From an uncultured Nitrospina sp. (GTDB taxonomy: Bacteria > Nitrospinota > Nitrospinia > Nitrospinales > VA-1): 64,000 nucleotides of DNA. The notes beneath the pieces are model-generated. The model was not told the origin of the DNA, made no database searches, and worked only from the letters and a program-made list of their open reading frames with translations. Shown in pieces: positions 15,714-26,033 of this stretch. Made by a program: the position numbers and the translations under genes. The stretch lies in assembly GCA_937891765.1 (NCBI GenBank), contig CALAGQ010000048.1:1-64000 (forward strand), read 5' to 3'. The first letter of the stretch is position 1. Every line of letters starts with the position of its first letter.

Positions 15714-15786
15714 TGGGCCCAACAGGATTCGAACCTGTGACCTACCGGTTATGAGCCGGGGGCTCTACCAACTGAGCTATAGGCCC
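15714..15786 (-). tRNA. tRNA-Met (anticodon CAT)
   Basis: Read on the minus strand the 73 nt form a full cloverleaf: acceptor GGGCCTA/TGGGCCC with discriminator A, D-arm GCTC-AGTTGGTA-GAGC, anticodon loop CTCATAA, T-arm ACAGG-TTCGAAT-CCTGT. The CCA end is not encoded. The outermost anticodon-stem pair is a C-U mismatch. A CAT anticodon could also be tRNA-Ile2 after lysidine modification; the acceptor pairing excludes initiator type. It follows rpoD by six bases and is probably cut from the rpoD transcript. Confidence 0.92.
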
Positions 15787-15792
15787 GCACGA

Positions 15793-17556
15793 TCAGTTTT
15801 CGATAAAACTGCGCAACTTTTTGCTTCTGCTGGGGTGGCGCAGTTTGCGCAGAGCCTTGGCTTCGATCTGCCGGATACGCTCGCGGGTGACGGCAAAATC
15901 CTGCCCGACTTCTTCAAGCGTGTGTTCGGAATCCAACCCGATGCCGAACCGTTTTCTCAATACACGCTCTTCCCGGGATGCCAAGGTCGAGAGAACTTTC
16001 AGGGTCTGTTCCTTTAGATCCTTTTTGACCACTGAGTCGATCGGCGACAGGACTTTTTTGTCTTCGATGAAATCTCCCAGATGGCTGTTTTCTTCTTCGC
16101 CGATGGGAGTCTCCAGAGAGATGGGTTCCTTGGCGATTTTAAGAACTTTGCGGACCTTGTCCACCGGCAGATACATTTTGACGGCGATTTCTTCCGGTGT
16201 CGGTTCGCGGCCCAGTTCCTGAACGAGATGCCGGGATACCCGGATCAGTTTGTTGATGGTCTCAATCATATGTACAGGAATTCGGATTGTCCGAGCCTGA
16301 TCGGCAATGGCGCGGGTGATGGCTTGCCGAATCCACCAGGTGGCATAGGTCGAAAACTTGTAGCCGCGCTGGTATTCAAATTTATCGACGGCTTTCATGA
16401 GGCCAATGTTGCCTTCCTGAATCAGGTCGAGAAATTGGAGTCCACGGCTGGTGTATTTTTTAGCGATACTGACGACCAGCCTGAGGTTGGCTTCCGCCAG
16501 TTCCCGTTTGGCTGTTTTGTCTTTAACTCGACCACGAGCAATGGACCGAACGGTGGCCAGCAGGCTGTCTTTGCTGGTTAACGTTTCTTTTTCTATCTTT
16601 TTAATTTTCCGGCGCCCGCTTTGTACGTCTTTAATGAAGTTGTCGTACTGAGCGCGGGTGATTACTTTCCCTTTCGGAACCTTGACGCTTTTCTGCTTGG
16701 CCCAGTTTTTAGCCAGCTTTTTGACCCCTGCCAGAGAAATACCCAATTGCCTTTCAATATCTCTTTCCTGTTTTCCTGCTTCCCGATACTCTCCGGCGAT
16801 TGAATAAATTTTTTCGATGAGGCCGTCCATTTCATTGATGGTGAGGGTCAAGCCGGCAATGAGGCGCTCCACTTCCGTTTGCTGTTTTTGCAACTGCTCA
16901 ACGGTTTTAGCCTGCATTTTTTCAGACAACTTACCGCTCTCGACTTTCTCTTGGAGTTTTTCAAACTTGGAGAATTCTGAGTTCAGGGTTTTGACTTTTT
17001 TGAGAAATTTTTTGGTTTCATTTTTTTGAGCTTGTTCCTTGTTTTCCTCTGGTTCAGGACTCTGAATCAGGCTGAAGATTCGGATTTCTCCTTTTTTAAC
17101 ATTTTCTGCCATGGTGACGATTTCGCGGGTTGTGACCGCACAACTGGCCACTGCTGCGAGCACTTCATTTTGCCCGGCTTCAATTCTCTTGGCAATTTCC
17201 ACTTCCCCTTTGCGAGTGAGCAGAGAAATGGTTCCCATTTCTCGGAGATAGAGTCGGACCGGATCATCGATGGAAATTGAATCGGATTTGGAGGTCGGGG
17301 CGCTGGTCTCATCGCTATCACCCTTGTCGCGATCTTCCTTGGCGGCGGCTATTATTTCACCCTTGTCGGTGGTGTCAACGATGTCTATCCCATTTTCACC
17401 AAAAAGGTGCATGAGGTCGTCGATTTGTTCCGGGGTCACAACATCAGAGGGTAGGACATCATTGACTTCTTCATAGGTCAAATAACCTTTTTCCTTGCCC
17501 AGTGATATCAGCTTATTAATTTCTGATACATGTGTCAGTTTTTCCATTGTGGCCAT
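15793..17556 (-). CDS. rpoD: RNA polymerase sigma factor RpoD (sigma-70)
   Basis: The housekeeping sigma factor, 587 residues. Region 1.1 is at the N-terminus ([13 protein letters not shown]), region 1.2 at [12 protein letters not shown], a long non-conserved charged insert occupies about 150-330, regions 2.1-2.4 include [17 protein letters not shown] and [11 protein letters not shown], and region 4.2 ends in [20 protein letters not shown]. It stands in the classical macromolecular synthesis order behind dnaG (44 bp spacing) and directly before tRNA-Met. Confidence 0.97.
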   Translation of the reverse strand: MATMEKLTHVSEINKLISLGKEKGYLTYEEVNDVLPSDVVTPEQIDDLMHLFGENGIDIVDTTDKGEIIAAAKEDRDKGDSDETSAPTSKSDSISIDDPVRLYLREMGTISLLTRKGEVEIAKRIEAGQNEVLAAVASCAVTTREIVTMAENVKKGEIRIFSLIQSPEPEENKEQAQKNETKKFLKKVKTLNSEFSKFEKLQEKVESGKLSEKMQAKTVEQLQKQQTEVERLIAGLTLTINEMDGLIEKIYSIAGEYREAGKQERDIERQLGISLAGVKKLAKNWAKQKSVKVPKGKVITRAQYDNFIKDVQSGRRKIKKIEKETLTSKDSLLATVRSIARGRVKDKTAKRELAEANLRLVVSIAKKYTSRGLQFLDLIQEGNIGLMKAVDKFEYQRGYKFSTYATWWIRQAITRAIADQARTIRIPVHMIETINKLIRVSRHLVQELGREPTPEEIAVKMYLPVDKVRKVLKIAKEPISLETPIGEEENSHLGDFIEDKKVLSPIDSVVKKDLKEQTLKVLSTLASREERVLRKRFGIGLDSEHTLEEVGQDFAVTRERIRQIEAKALRKLRHPSRSKKLRSFIEN

Positions 17557-17600
17557 CTGGATGTTTTCTCCTAATTACACGTTTGTGTTTTGACTATATA

Positions 17601-19373
17601 TTAATGAGTTAAAGCTGAATAAATTTCATTGAGTTGGACTTTCAGTTCCTGCGATCGCTCCAGTTGTCCGGATTTGAAAGCTTGAGTGCGTTGCAGCTTA
17701 AGATCCTTGATCTTTGATTTTAGGTGAATATCTTTAAATTTTCCGACACAGTCCTTAATAGTTCGCTCGGGTGCGTCAAACTCTACCGCTTCCAGCCCTA
17801 ACCGTGACAAGAGATTTCTGATCTCGAGGTCTTCGGTCTGATCGAGCAGTTGGTCTATTTTCAGGTCTTCGCCATTATTGATTTTTTGCCGACAGGTTTG
17901 GGCAATGGTTTTTAAGGCAGGATCTGAAAATTCTTCAGGATCTACTTCCAACAGAATGGCCTCAGCCGTTTTCTTATCGGAAAGAATAAGGTGAACTAAA
18001 TGCTTCTCCAGATTTAAAAGTGGGGCCAATTCATTTTCTGTCTCGGCCAGCCGAGGCTGGTTTTGTGAAAGAGCCTTTTTCAATTCCTTTAAAAAAGTCG
18101 AGTCGTCAATGCCTGTTTTAGAGGTAAATTTTTCCAGCCAGGCGGACCGCTCTACAGTGTTTTTAATTTTTGCCAGTAAGGGAAGAATCTGGTTGGCCAT
18201 TTTGACCCTGTCTTCCGGGGTCTTGCCGGGTGACTCCTGAATCAGCGCATCAATATAGGATTCCATAAAAGGCTGGGCGGTGCGGATTTTTCCCAGAAAA
18301 ATTTCCACTCCCTGTTCTTGGATGAACGAGTCCGGATCCTGGCCGTCAGGCAGGATAACGATTTTCACATTCAATCCGTGTTCGAGCAAGATGTCGAATC
18401 CCTTTTCAGAGGCAGATCGCCCAGCAGGGTCGGAATCGAAAACCAGGATGGCGGTTTCCGCGTGGTTTCTGAGCATCCCTGCCTGTTTGGCGGTCAGGGC
18501 TGTTCCGCAGGTGGCGACCACATGCTCAATGCCATGTTGAACTGCCCGCATCTGATCGAAATAGCCTTCTACCAGAATGACCTGATTCTCCCTGCGTATG
18601 GCGTGTTTGGCCTGATCTATACCGAAAAGTGTTTCGCTTTTTTGATAGAGAAGGGTCTCGGGAGAATTGAGGTATTTGGGCTGGTCCTCCTCGTTAATGC
18701 TGCGTCCTCCAAATCCAATGATGTTAGCGTGCAGGTCCTTGATCGGGAAAATAACCCGGCCGCGAAAACGATCATAGACCGTGGAGCTGTCTTCTTTCTG
18801 GATGATCAGTCCGGACTGAACAAGCTGTTCCTGAGTGACGGAGCTTTTTTGCTGAACATGAGTCAGCAGACCTCTCCATGTTGGAGCCGCCCAGCCTATA
18901 CGGTATCGTTCCAGAGTGTCGGCATCAAAATGCCGGGACGTTAAATAATTTCTTGCGCTCAGTCCGCCCTCCGGGTTTTTCAATAAGGACTGAAAATATC
19001 GTGTCGCCGCCTCATTGAGTTTTCTTAAAGCGTCGCGTTCCTTTTGTTTTGGGTCATCGGCATGGCTCGAAGTATTGCGAGGCAGGGGAACACCGGCGCG
19101 GTCGGCCAGCAGTTTGAGCACTTCCGGAAAGGCAATGCTCTGGATTTCCATGAGGAATTTAAAAACATTCCCCCCGGTGCCACAACCGAAACAGTGGTAA
19201 ATGCGTTTTTCCGGACTGACTGAAAAAGACGGCGTTTTTTCCGAATGAAAGGGGCAAAGTCCCTTATAGTTCTTGCCGGCTTTTTTAAGCACGACATGAT
19301 CCGAAATCACGGTCACGATATCCGTGCGGTCGCGAATCTCATCAATGATATGGTCTGGAATTGAAATTTTCAA
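17601..19373 (-). CDS. dnaG: DNA primase
   Basis: Synthesises RNA primers at the replication fork. 590 residues. The CHC2 zinc finger is C40, H43, C61, C64 (CPFHSEKTPSF then HCFGCGTGG). The TOPRIM catalytic domain begins near 265 with VILVEGYFD and continues to DSDPAG, the metal-binding acidic residues. The C-terminal part (after about 430) is a helical DnaB-interaction domain. Middle gene of yqeY-dnaG-rpoD. Confidence 0.96.
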   Translation of the reverse strand: MKISIPDHIIDEIRDRTDIVTVISDHVVLKKAGKNYKGLCPFHSEKTPSFSVSPEKRIYHCFGCGTGGNVFKFLMEIQSIAFPEVLKLLADRAGVPLPRNTSSHADDPKQKERDALRKLNEAATRYFQSLLKNPEGGLSARNYLTSRHFDADTLERYRIGWAAPTWRGLLTHVQQKSSVTQEQLVQSGLIIQKEDSSTVYDRFRGRVIFPIKDLHANIIGFGGRSINEEDQPKYLNSPETLLYQKSETLFGIDQAKHAIRRENQVILVEGYFDQMRAVQHGIEHVVATCGTALTAKQAGMLRNHAETAILVFDSDPAGRSASEKGFDILLEHGLNVKIVILPDGQDPDSFIQEQGVEIFLGKIRTAQPFMESYIDALIQESPGKTPEDRVKMANQILPLLAKIKNTVERSAWLEKFTSKTGIDDSTFLKELKKALSQNQPRLAETENELAPLLNLEKHLVHLILSDKKTAEAILLEVDPEEFSDPALKTIAQTCRQKINNGEDLKIDQLLDQTEDLEIRNLLSRLGLEAVEFDAPERTIKDCVGKFKDIHLKSKIKDLKLQRTQAFKSGQLERSQELKVQLNEIYSALTH

Positions 19374-19459
19374 AATAGGGTCGCTTGGAAAAAAACCGGC
19401 TTGATGAGGCCCGGGATAATATTTTCTATCAGGGATGGCAGGTTTTTAGTTTGCCAATA

Positions 19460-19903
19460 TTAATTTAAAAATTCGCCTGCCAAGTCTTTGATCTGGGCAT
19501 TGTCGGCTTTTCCCTTGAACTCGGGAACCAGAACCTTCATGATTTTTCCGAAATCCTTCATGCCTTCGGCTCCGGTTTCTGCGATCACTTCCTGGATCCT
19601 TTTGCGCAAATCCTCTGCAGAGACCTGCTCCGGCAAATAATCCTGCAAAATTGCCAGTTCCTGATCTTCCTTTTCCATCAAATCCGTGCGACCGCCCTGC
19701 TTAAAAAGAGCAGACGCCTCTTTTCTTTTCTTTCCCTCACGGGTAACCAAGGAGAGAATATCTTCTTCTTCGAGATCTCTGCGAAGGTTGATTTCCTGAT
19801 TTTTGATGGCGGAAATTATGCTACGGATGGTATTGAGCCTGAGTGAATCCTTGGATCTCATTGCCTCCTTCATATCTGCAAGGAGTTTTTCCTTTAAAGT
19901 CAT
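19460..19903 (-). CDS. GatB/YqeY domain protein
   Basis: A 147-residue helical protein of usual YqeY length. TIRSIISAIKNQEINLRRDLEEEDI and the C-terminal helices after AEDLRKRIQEVIAE are the family's conserved parts; the domain is shared with the tail of GatB, where it contacts tRNA, but the role of the free protein is not settled. The ATG at 19903 is chosen because an upstream in-frame ATG at 19945 lies before the promoter's -10. First gene of the dnaG-rpoD operon. Confidence 0.87.
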   Translation of the reverse strand: MTLKEKLLADMKEAMRSKDSLRLNTIRSIISAIKNQEINLRRDLEEEDILSLVTREGKKRKEASALFKQGGRTDLMEKEDQELAILQDYLPEQVSAEDLRKRIQEVIAETGAEGMKDFGKIMKVLVPEFKGKADNAQIKDLAGEFLN

Positions 19904-19930
19904 GAATTTATTCCATTCTACAAGGTAGAA

Positions 19931-19959
19931 AATATAGTGACCCACACGGGGTTTGTCAA
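19931..19959 (-). promoter_or_regulatory. Promoter of the yqeY-dnaG-rpoD-tRNA operon
   Basis: Minus strand TTGACA (19954-19959), 17-bp spacer, TATATT (19931-19936), giving a leader of about 20 nt before the YqeY ATG. Confidence 0.75.
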
Positions 19960-20200
19960 TACTTTGTGGTAAATAAATAAAAGGCGGAAAAGTGGCACTT
20001 GAAGTTTAATAAGTCCTTTTTTATCAAAAAGATATGACGGGCATGGGCCGGCGGGTTTTGACAGGACACTTTAATTAAACTTTCTAAGCCCTTCATTATC
20101 TCATATTTTCCTGTTTTGCGGACATTTTTTTAAGTTTGGTCCATTTCCCCCGCCGGAGGAAAAAGCCGGGAAGCGACGAGATTTTGGGAAACGCTGCGCG

Positions 20201-21385
20201 CTAAAAATAAATCAGGTATTCCTGCCGGAGCTGTGAAAAGGAGGCTAACTCTTCCTGCCAGGAGTTTTCCAGTCTTTCGAGAGAAAAGTCGGCGTCGAAA
20301 AGGGTTTCTCGTAATTTTTCGTTGCCGTAAAGCAAGTCGATGGCCAGCCGGTCGCTGACGAACTCATAGGGTTCGGTTCGCCATTGCAATTGGTCGGGAT
20401 ACAGTTCGGCAATGGCACGAAGTAACGCCAGAGTTGTGAGCAGGGGTTTGAATTGGTTTCGGTCGGTGATGTGGAACTGGAGTCCGGCACAAATTTCTCC
20501 GGCGTGTTTTTGAAACATGGGTTTGAAATATTGCGGACGGAAAAACACCCCCGGCAAGAGTTGCGAGTCCTTTTCGAGTCGCACCGCCAGTTTGCTTGGG
20601 TCGATGAAAGGGGCACCGATTTGCTCGAAGGGCAGGGTGGTGCCGCGTCCTTCTGAAAGCCGGGTACCCTCGATCAGGCACATTCCCGGGTAGACGGTGG
20701 CTGTTGCCAGAGTCGGCATATTGGGCGATGGCGGTGTCCAGACCATGCCGGTCTGGTCGTACCACATCTCCCGGTTCCAGCCGGTCATAGGCACGACTTG
20801 CAAATCGCACTGGATATCAGCATTGAACAGGCGGGCGAGTTCCCCTGCTGTCATTCCGTGGCGGTTGGGCAGGGCATATTGCCCGACAAAGGAGCGCCAG
20901 TCTTTACCCACCAGATTGCCTTCGACCGATGTTCCGTTGATGGGATTAGGGCGGTCGCAAACCACCATGCGCACCCCGGCCTTTTTGCAGATGGTCATGC
21001 AGTTGGCCATCGTATAAATAAATGTGTAGTAGCGTGCCCCGACATCCTGAATATCAAAAACCAGATTATCGATGCCCTCCAATAACGCTGAGTCGGGAAC
21101 CAGTGACGCCTCGTTTTTCCCGTACAGGCTTTTTATGTTGAGGTCGGAAAGTGGGTCCACCTCGTCAGCGATAGGGTCCATGTCCTGCGCCGTGCCATAC
21201 AGTCCGTGCTCGGGTGCGAATAATCTATGCAGGGTGAAACCCGAATGGGATTTAAAATGCGAGATGGAGTGCCTGCCATCACCCGCCAAACTGGTGTGGT
21301 TGACGACCAGTCCAACCGACTTGCCTGTTAAATATTTTTCGGACTGGGCGAGTAGGTGGTCAATTCCTGCAACGGTTTTGGGCAT
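20201..21385 (-). CDS. NamZ-type exo-beta-N-acetylmuramidase (DUF1343, GH171)
   Basis: A 394-residue member of the DUF1343 family, whose Bacillus subtilis member NamZ releases MurNAc from the non-reducing end of peptidoglycan fragments. Recognisable segments are GLVVNHTS, RLFAPEHGLYG, VFDIQDVGARYYTFIYTM, CDRPNPING and LIEGTRLSEGRGTT. No signal peptide is evident, so it may act in the cytoplasm in wall recycling, or export may be non-classical. It lies 9 bp downstream of glgC on the same strand, an association with no clear biochemical reason. Confidence 0.88.
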   Translation of the reverse strand: MPKTVAGIDHLLAQSEKYLTGKSVGLVVNHTSLAGDGRHSISHFKSHSGFTLHRLFAPEHGLYGTAQDMDPIADEVDPLSDLNIKSLYGKNEASLVPDSALLEGIDNLVFDIQDVGARYYTFIYTMANCMTICKKAGVRMVVCDRPNPINGTSVEGNLVGKDWRSFVGQYALPNRHGMTAGELARLFNADIQCDLQVVPMTGWNREMWYDQTGMVWTPPSPNMPTLATATVYPGMCLIEGTRLSEGRGTTLPFEQIGAPFIDPSKLAVRLEKDSQLLPGVFFRPQYFKPMFQKHAGEICAGLQFHITDRNQFKPLLTTLALLRAIAELYPDQLQWRTEPYEFVSDRLAIDLLYGNEKLRETLFDADFSLERLENSWQEELASFSQLRQEYLIYF

Positions 21386-21394
21386 TGGTTTGGG

Positions 21395-22633
21395 TCAGGG
21401 AAACTTGAAACCTTTGGGAATGACGATGATATTGGATTCTTCATCGACGAAGAAACGTTTTTTGTCCTGTTCCAGATCATACCCCATGGTGGTGTCGGGG
21501 GGAACCTCAACATCTTTGTCGATGATGGCCATATTGATTTTGCAGTTTTTGCCGATTTTTACCCGGTCCATCAGCAAAGAGTTGATAACTGCCGCGCCAC
21601 TGTCGATGCTGACTTCACGACTGATGACTGAGTCTTGCACAATTCCTCCGCTGATGATGCTTCCTTCGGCGACGATGCTGTTGACGGCCTGGCCTCGGCG
21701 TCCGTCTTCATTAAAGACGAACTTAGCCGGCGGCGTTCCGTAGCTTGCGGTTTTGATGGGCCAATTTTTATTATAAAGGTTGAACTCGGGTTTGATATTT
21801 CTCAAATCCATATTGGCTTCCCAGAATGCTTTGATGGTTCCAACATCGCGCCAATAACCAATTTCTTTTCGGGTGATGCCGGGTATCCGGTTCCTGCGAA
21901 AATCGTAAGCGAATACTCGGGACTTTTTGAAAATCCGGGGCAGGATGTCTTTGCCAAAATCGTGAGAGGACTCCACATCTGCCGCATCTTCATAGAGCAG
22001 TTCAATCAAGACATCTTTGTTGAACAGGTAATTGCCCATGGATGCGAAGGCTTCGTCAGGGCGGCCGGGGATGGGCCTTGGACGTTTGGGTTTTTCCTGG
22101 AACCCTGTGACCCTTTGCTTTTCCTGCACCTGAATCACTCCGAACGAGGACGCATCTTTTAGAGGTATGGGCAGGGCAGAGATGGTGACATCGGCCCGCT
22201 TTCGAAGATGAAAGTCGATCATCTGTTGCAAGTCCATGCGGTAGATATGGTCGGCACCGAAGACGGCGATGAGATCGAAGTCACCATCCTCAATCAAATT
22301 GATGTTCTGATAAATGGCATCTGCCGTTCCCAGGTACCAACTGTCGCCGGTGCGTTTTTGTGCCGGGACAGGGAGAATGAAGTGGTCACGCAGAATAGAA
22401 CTGAAGCGCCAGCTTTCTTGCAAATGTTCGGCCAGAGACTGGGACTTGAATTGGGTCAGAACGTAAATGGAATAGACTCTGGAGTTGATGAAATTGCTCA
22501 GGGCAAAATCAATCAGTCGATACTTACCGCCAAAAGGGACAGCAGGTTTGGCGCGGTGCTGGGTGAGCGGATAGAGCCGACTGCCCTCGCCGCCGGCAAG
22601 AATCATTCCGAGGACTTTTTTTATCGCGGCCAT
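21395..22633 (-). CDS. glgC: Glucose-1-phosphate adenylyltransferase
   Basis: Makes ADP-glucose from ATP and glucose 1-phosphate, the committed step of glycogen synthesis. 412 residues. GMILAGGEGSRLYPLT and RAKPAVPFGGKYRLIDFALSN (about 8-50) form the nucleotide and allosteric site, followed by AVFGADHIYRMD and the C-terminal left-handed beta-helix with hexapeptide repeats (after about 300). No other glycogen gene is in the window. Confidence 0.95.
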   Translation of the reverse strand: MAAIKKVLGMILAGGEGSRLYPLTQHRAKPAVPFGGKYRLIDFALSNFINSRVYSIYVLTQFKSQSLAEHLQESWRFSSILRDHFILPVPAQKRTGDSWYLGTADAIYQNINLIEDGDFDLIAVFGADHIYRMDLQQMIDFHLRKRADVTISALPIPLKDASSFGVIQVQEKQRVTGFQEKPKRPRPIPGRPDEAFASMGNYLFNKDVLIELLYEDAADVESSHDFGKDILPRIFKKSRVFAYDFRRNRIPGITRKEIGYWRDVGTIKAFWEANMDLRNIKPEFNLYNKNWPIKTASYGTPPAKFVFNEDGRRGQAVNSIVAEGSIISGGIVQDSVISREVSIDSGAAVINSLLMDRVKIGKNCKINMAIIDKDVEVPPDTTMGYDLEQDKKRFFVDEESNIIVIPKGFKFP

Positions 22634-22727
22634 ATTGAAGGTCTCTTTCTTTGGGCCCGAATTTGAGAAGGGCGATCAGGATTTTGATGATATTGCTAAA
22701 ACCTCATACTGTCAACAGGCACAAAAA

Positions 22728-22759
22728 AAACCGGCCCCCCTGTGAAGGGAAGCCGGTTT
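22728..22759. terminator. Bidirectional terminator after groL
   Basis: AAACCGGC (22728-22735) pairs with GCCGGTTT (22752-22759), flanked by A8 on one side and GATTTTTG on the other. Confidence 0.8.
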
Positions 22760-22783
22760 GATTTTTGCTTTAATGGGAAGGGA

Positions 22784-24463
<1,680 letters not shown>

Positions 24464-24508
24464 TTAAGAGATGTGAATGAATTTGTCGTTAAATGATTGG
24501 ATGGAAAC

Positions 24509-24796
24509 TTAACCTACGATCGCAAGAACGTCGTCTTCACGCATCAACAGGAAATCTTCACCGTCAAATTTGATTTCTGTTCCGCCGTATTTGCTGTAAA
24601 GGACTTTGTCGCCGACTTTCACTTCCAATTTAACCGGCTTGCCGTCATCACCCATTTTGCCTTTGCCGACAGCTTTTACACGGCCTTCGATAGGTTTTTC
24701 CTTGGCCGAATCGGGAATGATGATTCCGCTTTTTCTGACTTCTTTTTCCAGAATAGGTTGAACCAGAATACGGTCGTGCAATGGTTGGATTTTCAT
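24509..24796 (-). CDS. groS: Co-chaperonin GroES
   Basis: The 10-kDa lid of GroEL, 95 residues. [30 protein letters not shown] contains the mobile loop, and [15 protein letters not shown] is the dome region. Strong Shine-Dalgarno AAGGAG before the ATG. Confidence 0.97.
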   Translation of the reverse strand: MKIQPLHDRILVQPILEKEVRKSGIIIPDSAKEKPIEGRVKAVGKGKMGDDGKPVKLEVKVGDKVLYSKYGGTEIKFDGEDFLLMREDDVLAIVG

Positions 24797-24943
24797 ATAG
24801 ACTCCTTGAAAAAATGTTAAACTCTGATTAAATAATAGAAAAAAACCAGTTTTACGTAAATATGCCCAAAAAAATCATTAATATATTGAAATTAAGTGCC
24901 TTATGCCCCAGAGCGGGAGAACTTCGGCTCGGAATTTGAATTA

Positions 24944-24970
24944 TTGGCACTCTCTAGGCGTGAGTGCTTA
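24944..24970. promoter_or_regulatory. CIRCE operator (HrcA binding site)
   Basis: TTGGCACTC-N9-GAGTGCTTA, two mismatches from the consensus TTAGCACTC-N9-GAGTGCTAA. It lies directly downstream of a minus-strand promoter, the classic place for repression of groESL by HrcA. Confidence 0.9.
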
Positions 24971-24971
24971 C

Positions 24972-25001
24972 ACTATATAAAACCCCAGTATCAAAAAGCA
25001 A
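24972..25001 (-). promoter_or_regulatory. groESL promoter
   Basis: Minus strand TTGCTT (24996-25001), 18-bp spacer, TATAGT (24972-24977), immediately before CIRCE. The groS leader is then about 170 nt. Confidence 0.6.
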
Positions 25002-25039
25002 GGTCTTCCCTAAAAAAAAGTGAGAAAACTGCCAATATT

Positions 25040-25432
25040 ATGAAAAATACCAATAAAAAAGAGGTTTTACAGATTGAGACGTTCCCGAATCCGTTTCCGG
25101 AGAGGGATTATGTCATTGAAATGGAGTGCCCGGAGTTCACCTGTTTGTGTCCCAAAACCGGGCAGCCGGACTTTGCCACCCTGTATATCAGTTATGTCCC
25201 GGAGAAATTGTGTCTGGAACTAAAATCTTTGAAGATTTATCTGGTGTCATATCGCAATGAAGGCGGGTTTCACGAAAAGGTGACCAATATCATTCTGGAT
25301 GATCTGGTGTCGGCATGTCGGCCGCGAAAAATGAAAATTATCGCCGAGTTTAATGTGCGTGGAGGAATTCACACCACGGTTACGGTGGAACACCTGGCTA
25401 AAAAAGCCGCCACTAGGCGTGGGGCAAATTAG
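25040..25432 (+). CDS. queF: NADPH-dependent preQ1 synthase QueF, C-terminus from a repeat
   Basis: Reduces the nitrile preQ0 to preQ1 in queuosine synthesis. 130 residues from the ATG at 25040; an upstream frame from 24896 would include CIRCE and is rejected. [10 protein letters not shown] gives the catalytic cysteine C37 and D44, LELKSLK (59-65) is the QueF NADPH motif and FHEKVTN holds H78 and E79. The family fold ends at about VTVEHLAKK; the last eight residues AATRRGAN are coded by a repeated DNA element that also ends the next gene. Confidence 0.92.
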   Translation: MKNTNKKEVLQIETFPNPFPERDYVIEMECPEFTCLCPKTGQPDFATLYISYVPEKLCLELKSLKIYLVSYRNEGGFHEKVTNIILDDLVSACRPRKMKIIAEFNVRGGIHTTVTVEHLAKKAATRRGAN

Positions 25433-25464
25433 CAATAATTCGTTGGGCCGAGAGAACGTTTGTC
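25406..25464 (+). repeat. Dispersed repeat copy A, 3' end of queF
   Basis: 59 bp beginning GCCGCCACTAGGCGTGGGGC. An ungapped hand alignment with 25912-25970 gives about 43 of 59 identical positions, with the first 20 bases nearly the same. It supplies the queF stop codon. Confidence 0.8.
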
Positions 25465-25487
25465 CGCAAAATAAAGACATTGCTAAC

Positions 25488-25580
25488 TGAGTCCAGCGTC
25501 ACGCTGGCCAGCGGAGGTACTCCGCGAGCCGAGAGTATGATTGCTAACAATAAAAATCCATTGCAAGTTACCGGCGTAGG
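25488..25580. repeat. Hairpin-rich repeat region between queF and the cysteine-cluster gene
   Basis: ATTGCTAAC occurs at about 25489 and 25550. Between them are two perfect hairpins, CCAGCGT-C-ACGCTGG and GCGGAG-GTA-CTCCGC; GTAGGTACTCCGC recurs at about 25577. The layout resembles small palindromic extragenic repeats. Confidence 0.6.
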
Positions 25581-25944
25581 TACTCCGCAACGGACAGGTG
25601 AATGTCATTCCTGCGGGGAGTGTTGTAAGACGGTCAATATGACCGTTGTTCGAGACATCACACTCCAGCAACATGGTAGCCTGAAAGAATTGGAACTTTA
25701 TTTGTCCTATCGGGGAATCCGGGTGGTCGGGTCGGACGAAAAGAGGAACCAGCTTTATTATTCTATGGATGTTCCGTGCAGTGAACTGACTCCGGGTAAC
25801 CGCTGCCGTGTTCATGACAGCCCCGAAAAGCCTCTCATCTGTCACCGGTATCCTTCAAGCAAAGAGGATATCGAAGACATTCCGGAATGCGGCTACACCT
25901 TCTTCCGGCGAGCTGCCACTAGGCGTGGGGCCAATGAACAATAG
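25537..25944 (+). CDS. YkgJ-type cysteine cluster protein
   Basis: A 135-residue protein of the CxxCxxCC (YkgJ) family, thought to bind zinc or an iron-sulphur centre. CHSCGECC gives C23, C26, C29 and C30; further cysteines occur in VPCSE, NRCRVHD, ICHRYP and ECGY. Start and end both lie in repeat DNA: the ATG at 25537 follows a hairpin repeat, and the last residues [10 protein letters not shown] come from repeat copy B. The open frame continues upstream to 25480 through the repeat, so the true start is uncertain. Exact function unknown. Confidence 0.72.
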   Translation: MIANNKNPLQVTGVGTPQRTGECHSCGECCKTVNMTVVRDITLQQHGSLKELELYLSYRGIRVVGSDEKRNQLYYSMDVPCSELTPGNRCRVHDSPEKPLICHRYPSSKEDIEDIPECGYTFFRRAATRRGANEQ

Positions 25945-25970
25945 CTTTATTGGGCGAGCAAAGAGTTGTC
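25912..25970 (+). repeat. Dispersed repeat copy B, 3' end of the cysteine-cluster gene
   Basis: 59 bp beginning GCTGCCACTAGGCGTGGGGC, the partner of 25406-25464. It is read in the same frame as copy A, giving AATRRGAN in both proteins. Confidence 0.8.
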
Positions 25971-26033
25971 TCGGTTAATGAATAAACCCTTGCCCAACTG
26001 CTTCTCCTGTCAGGGTTTTCGCCCTGATTCTGA

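Noticed and set aside
24944-24970. CTAGGCGT shared between the CIRCE spacer and the 25-26 kb repeats
   Set aside because: Only eight bases match and the flanks are explained by the CIRCE palindrome; probably coincidence.
24896-25039. Upstream extension of queF
   Set aside because: It would run through CIRCE and lacks similarity to QueF; the ATG at 25040 gives the family start.
25400-25980. CRISPR-like repeats
   Set aside because: Only two long copies with unequal spacing and genes between them; no array of regular spacers and no cas genes in the window.
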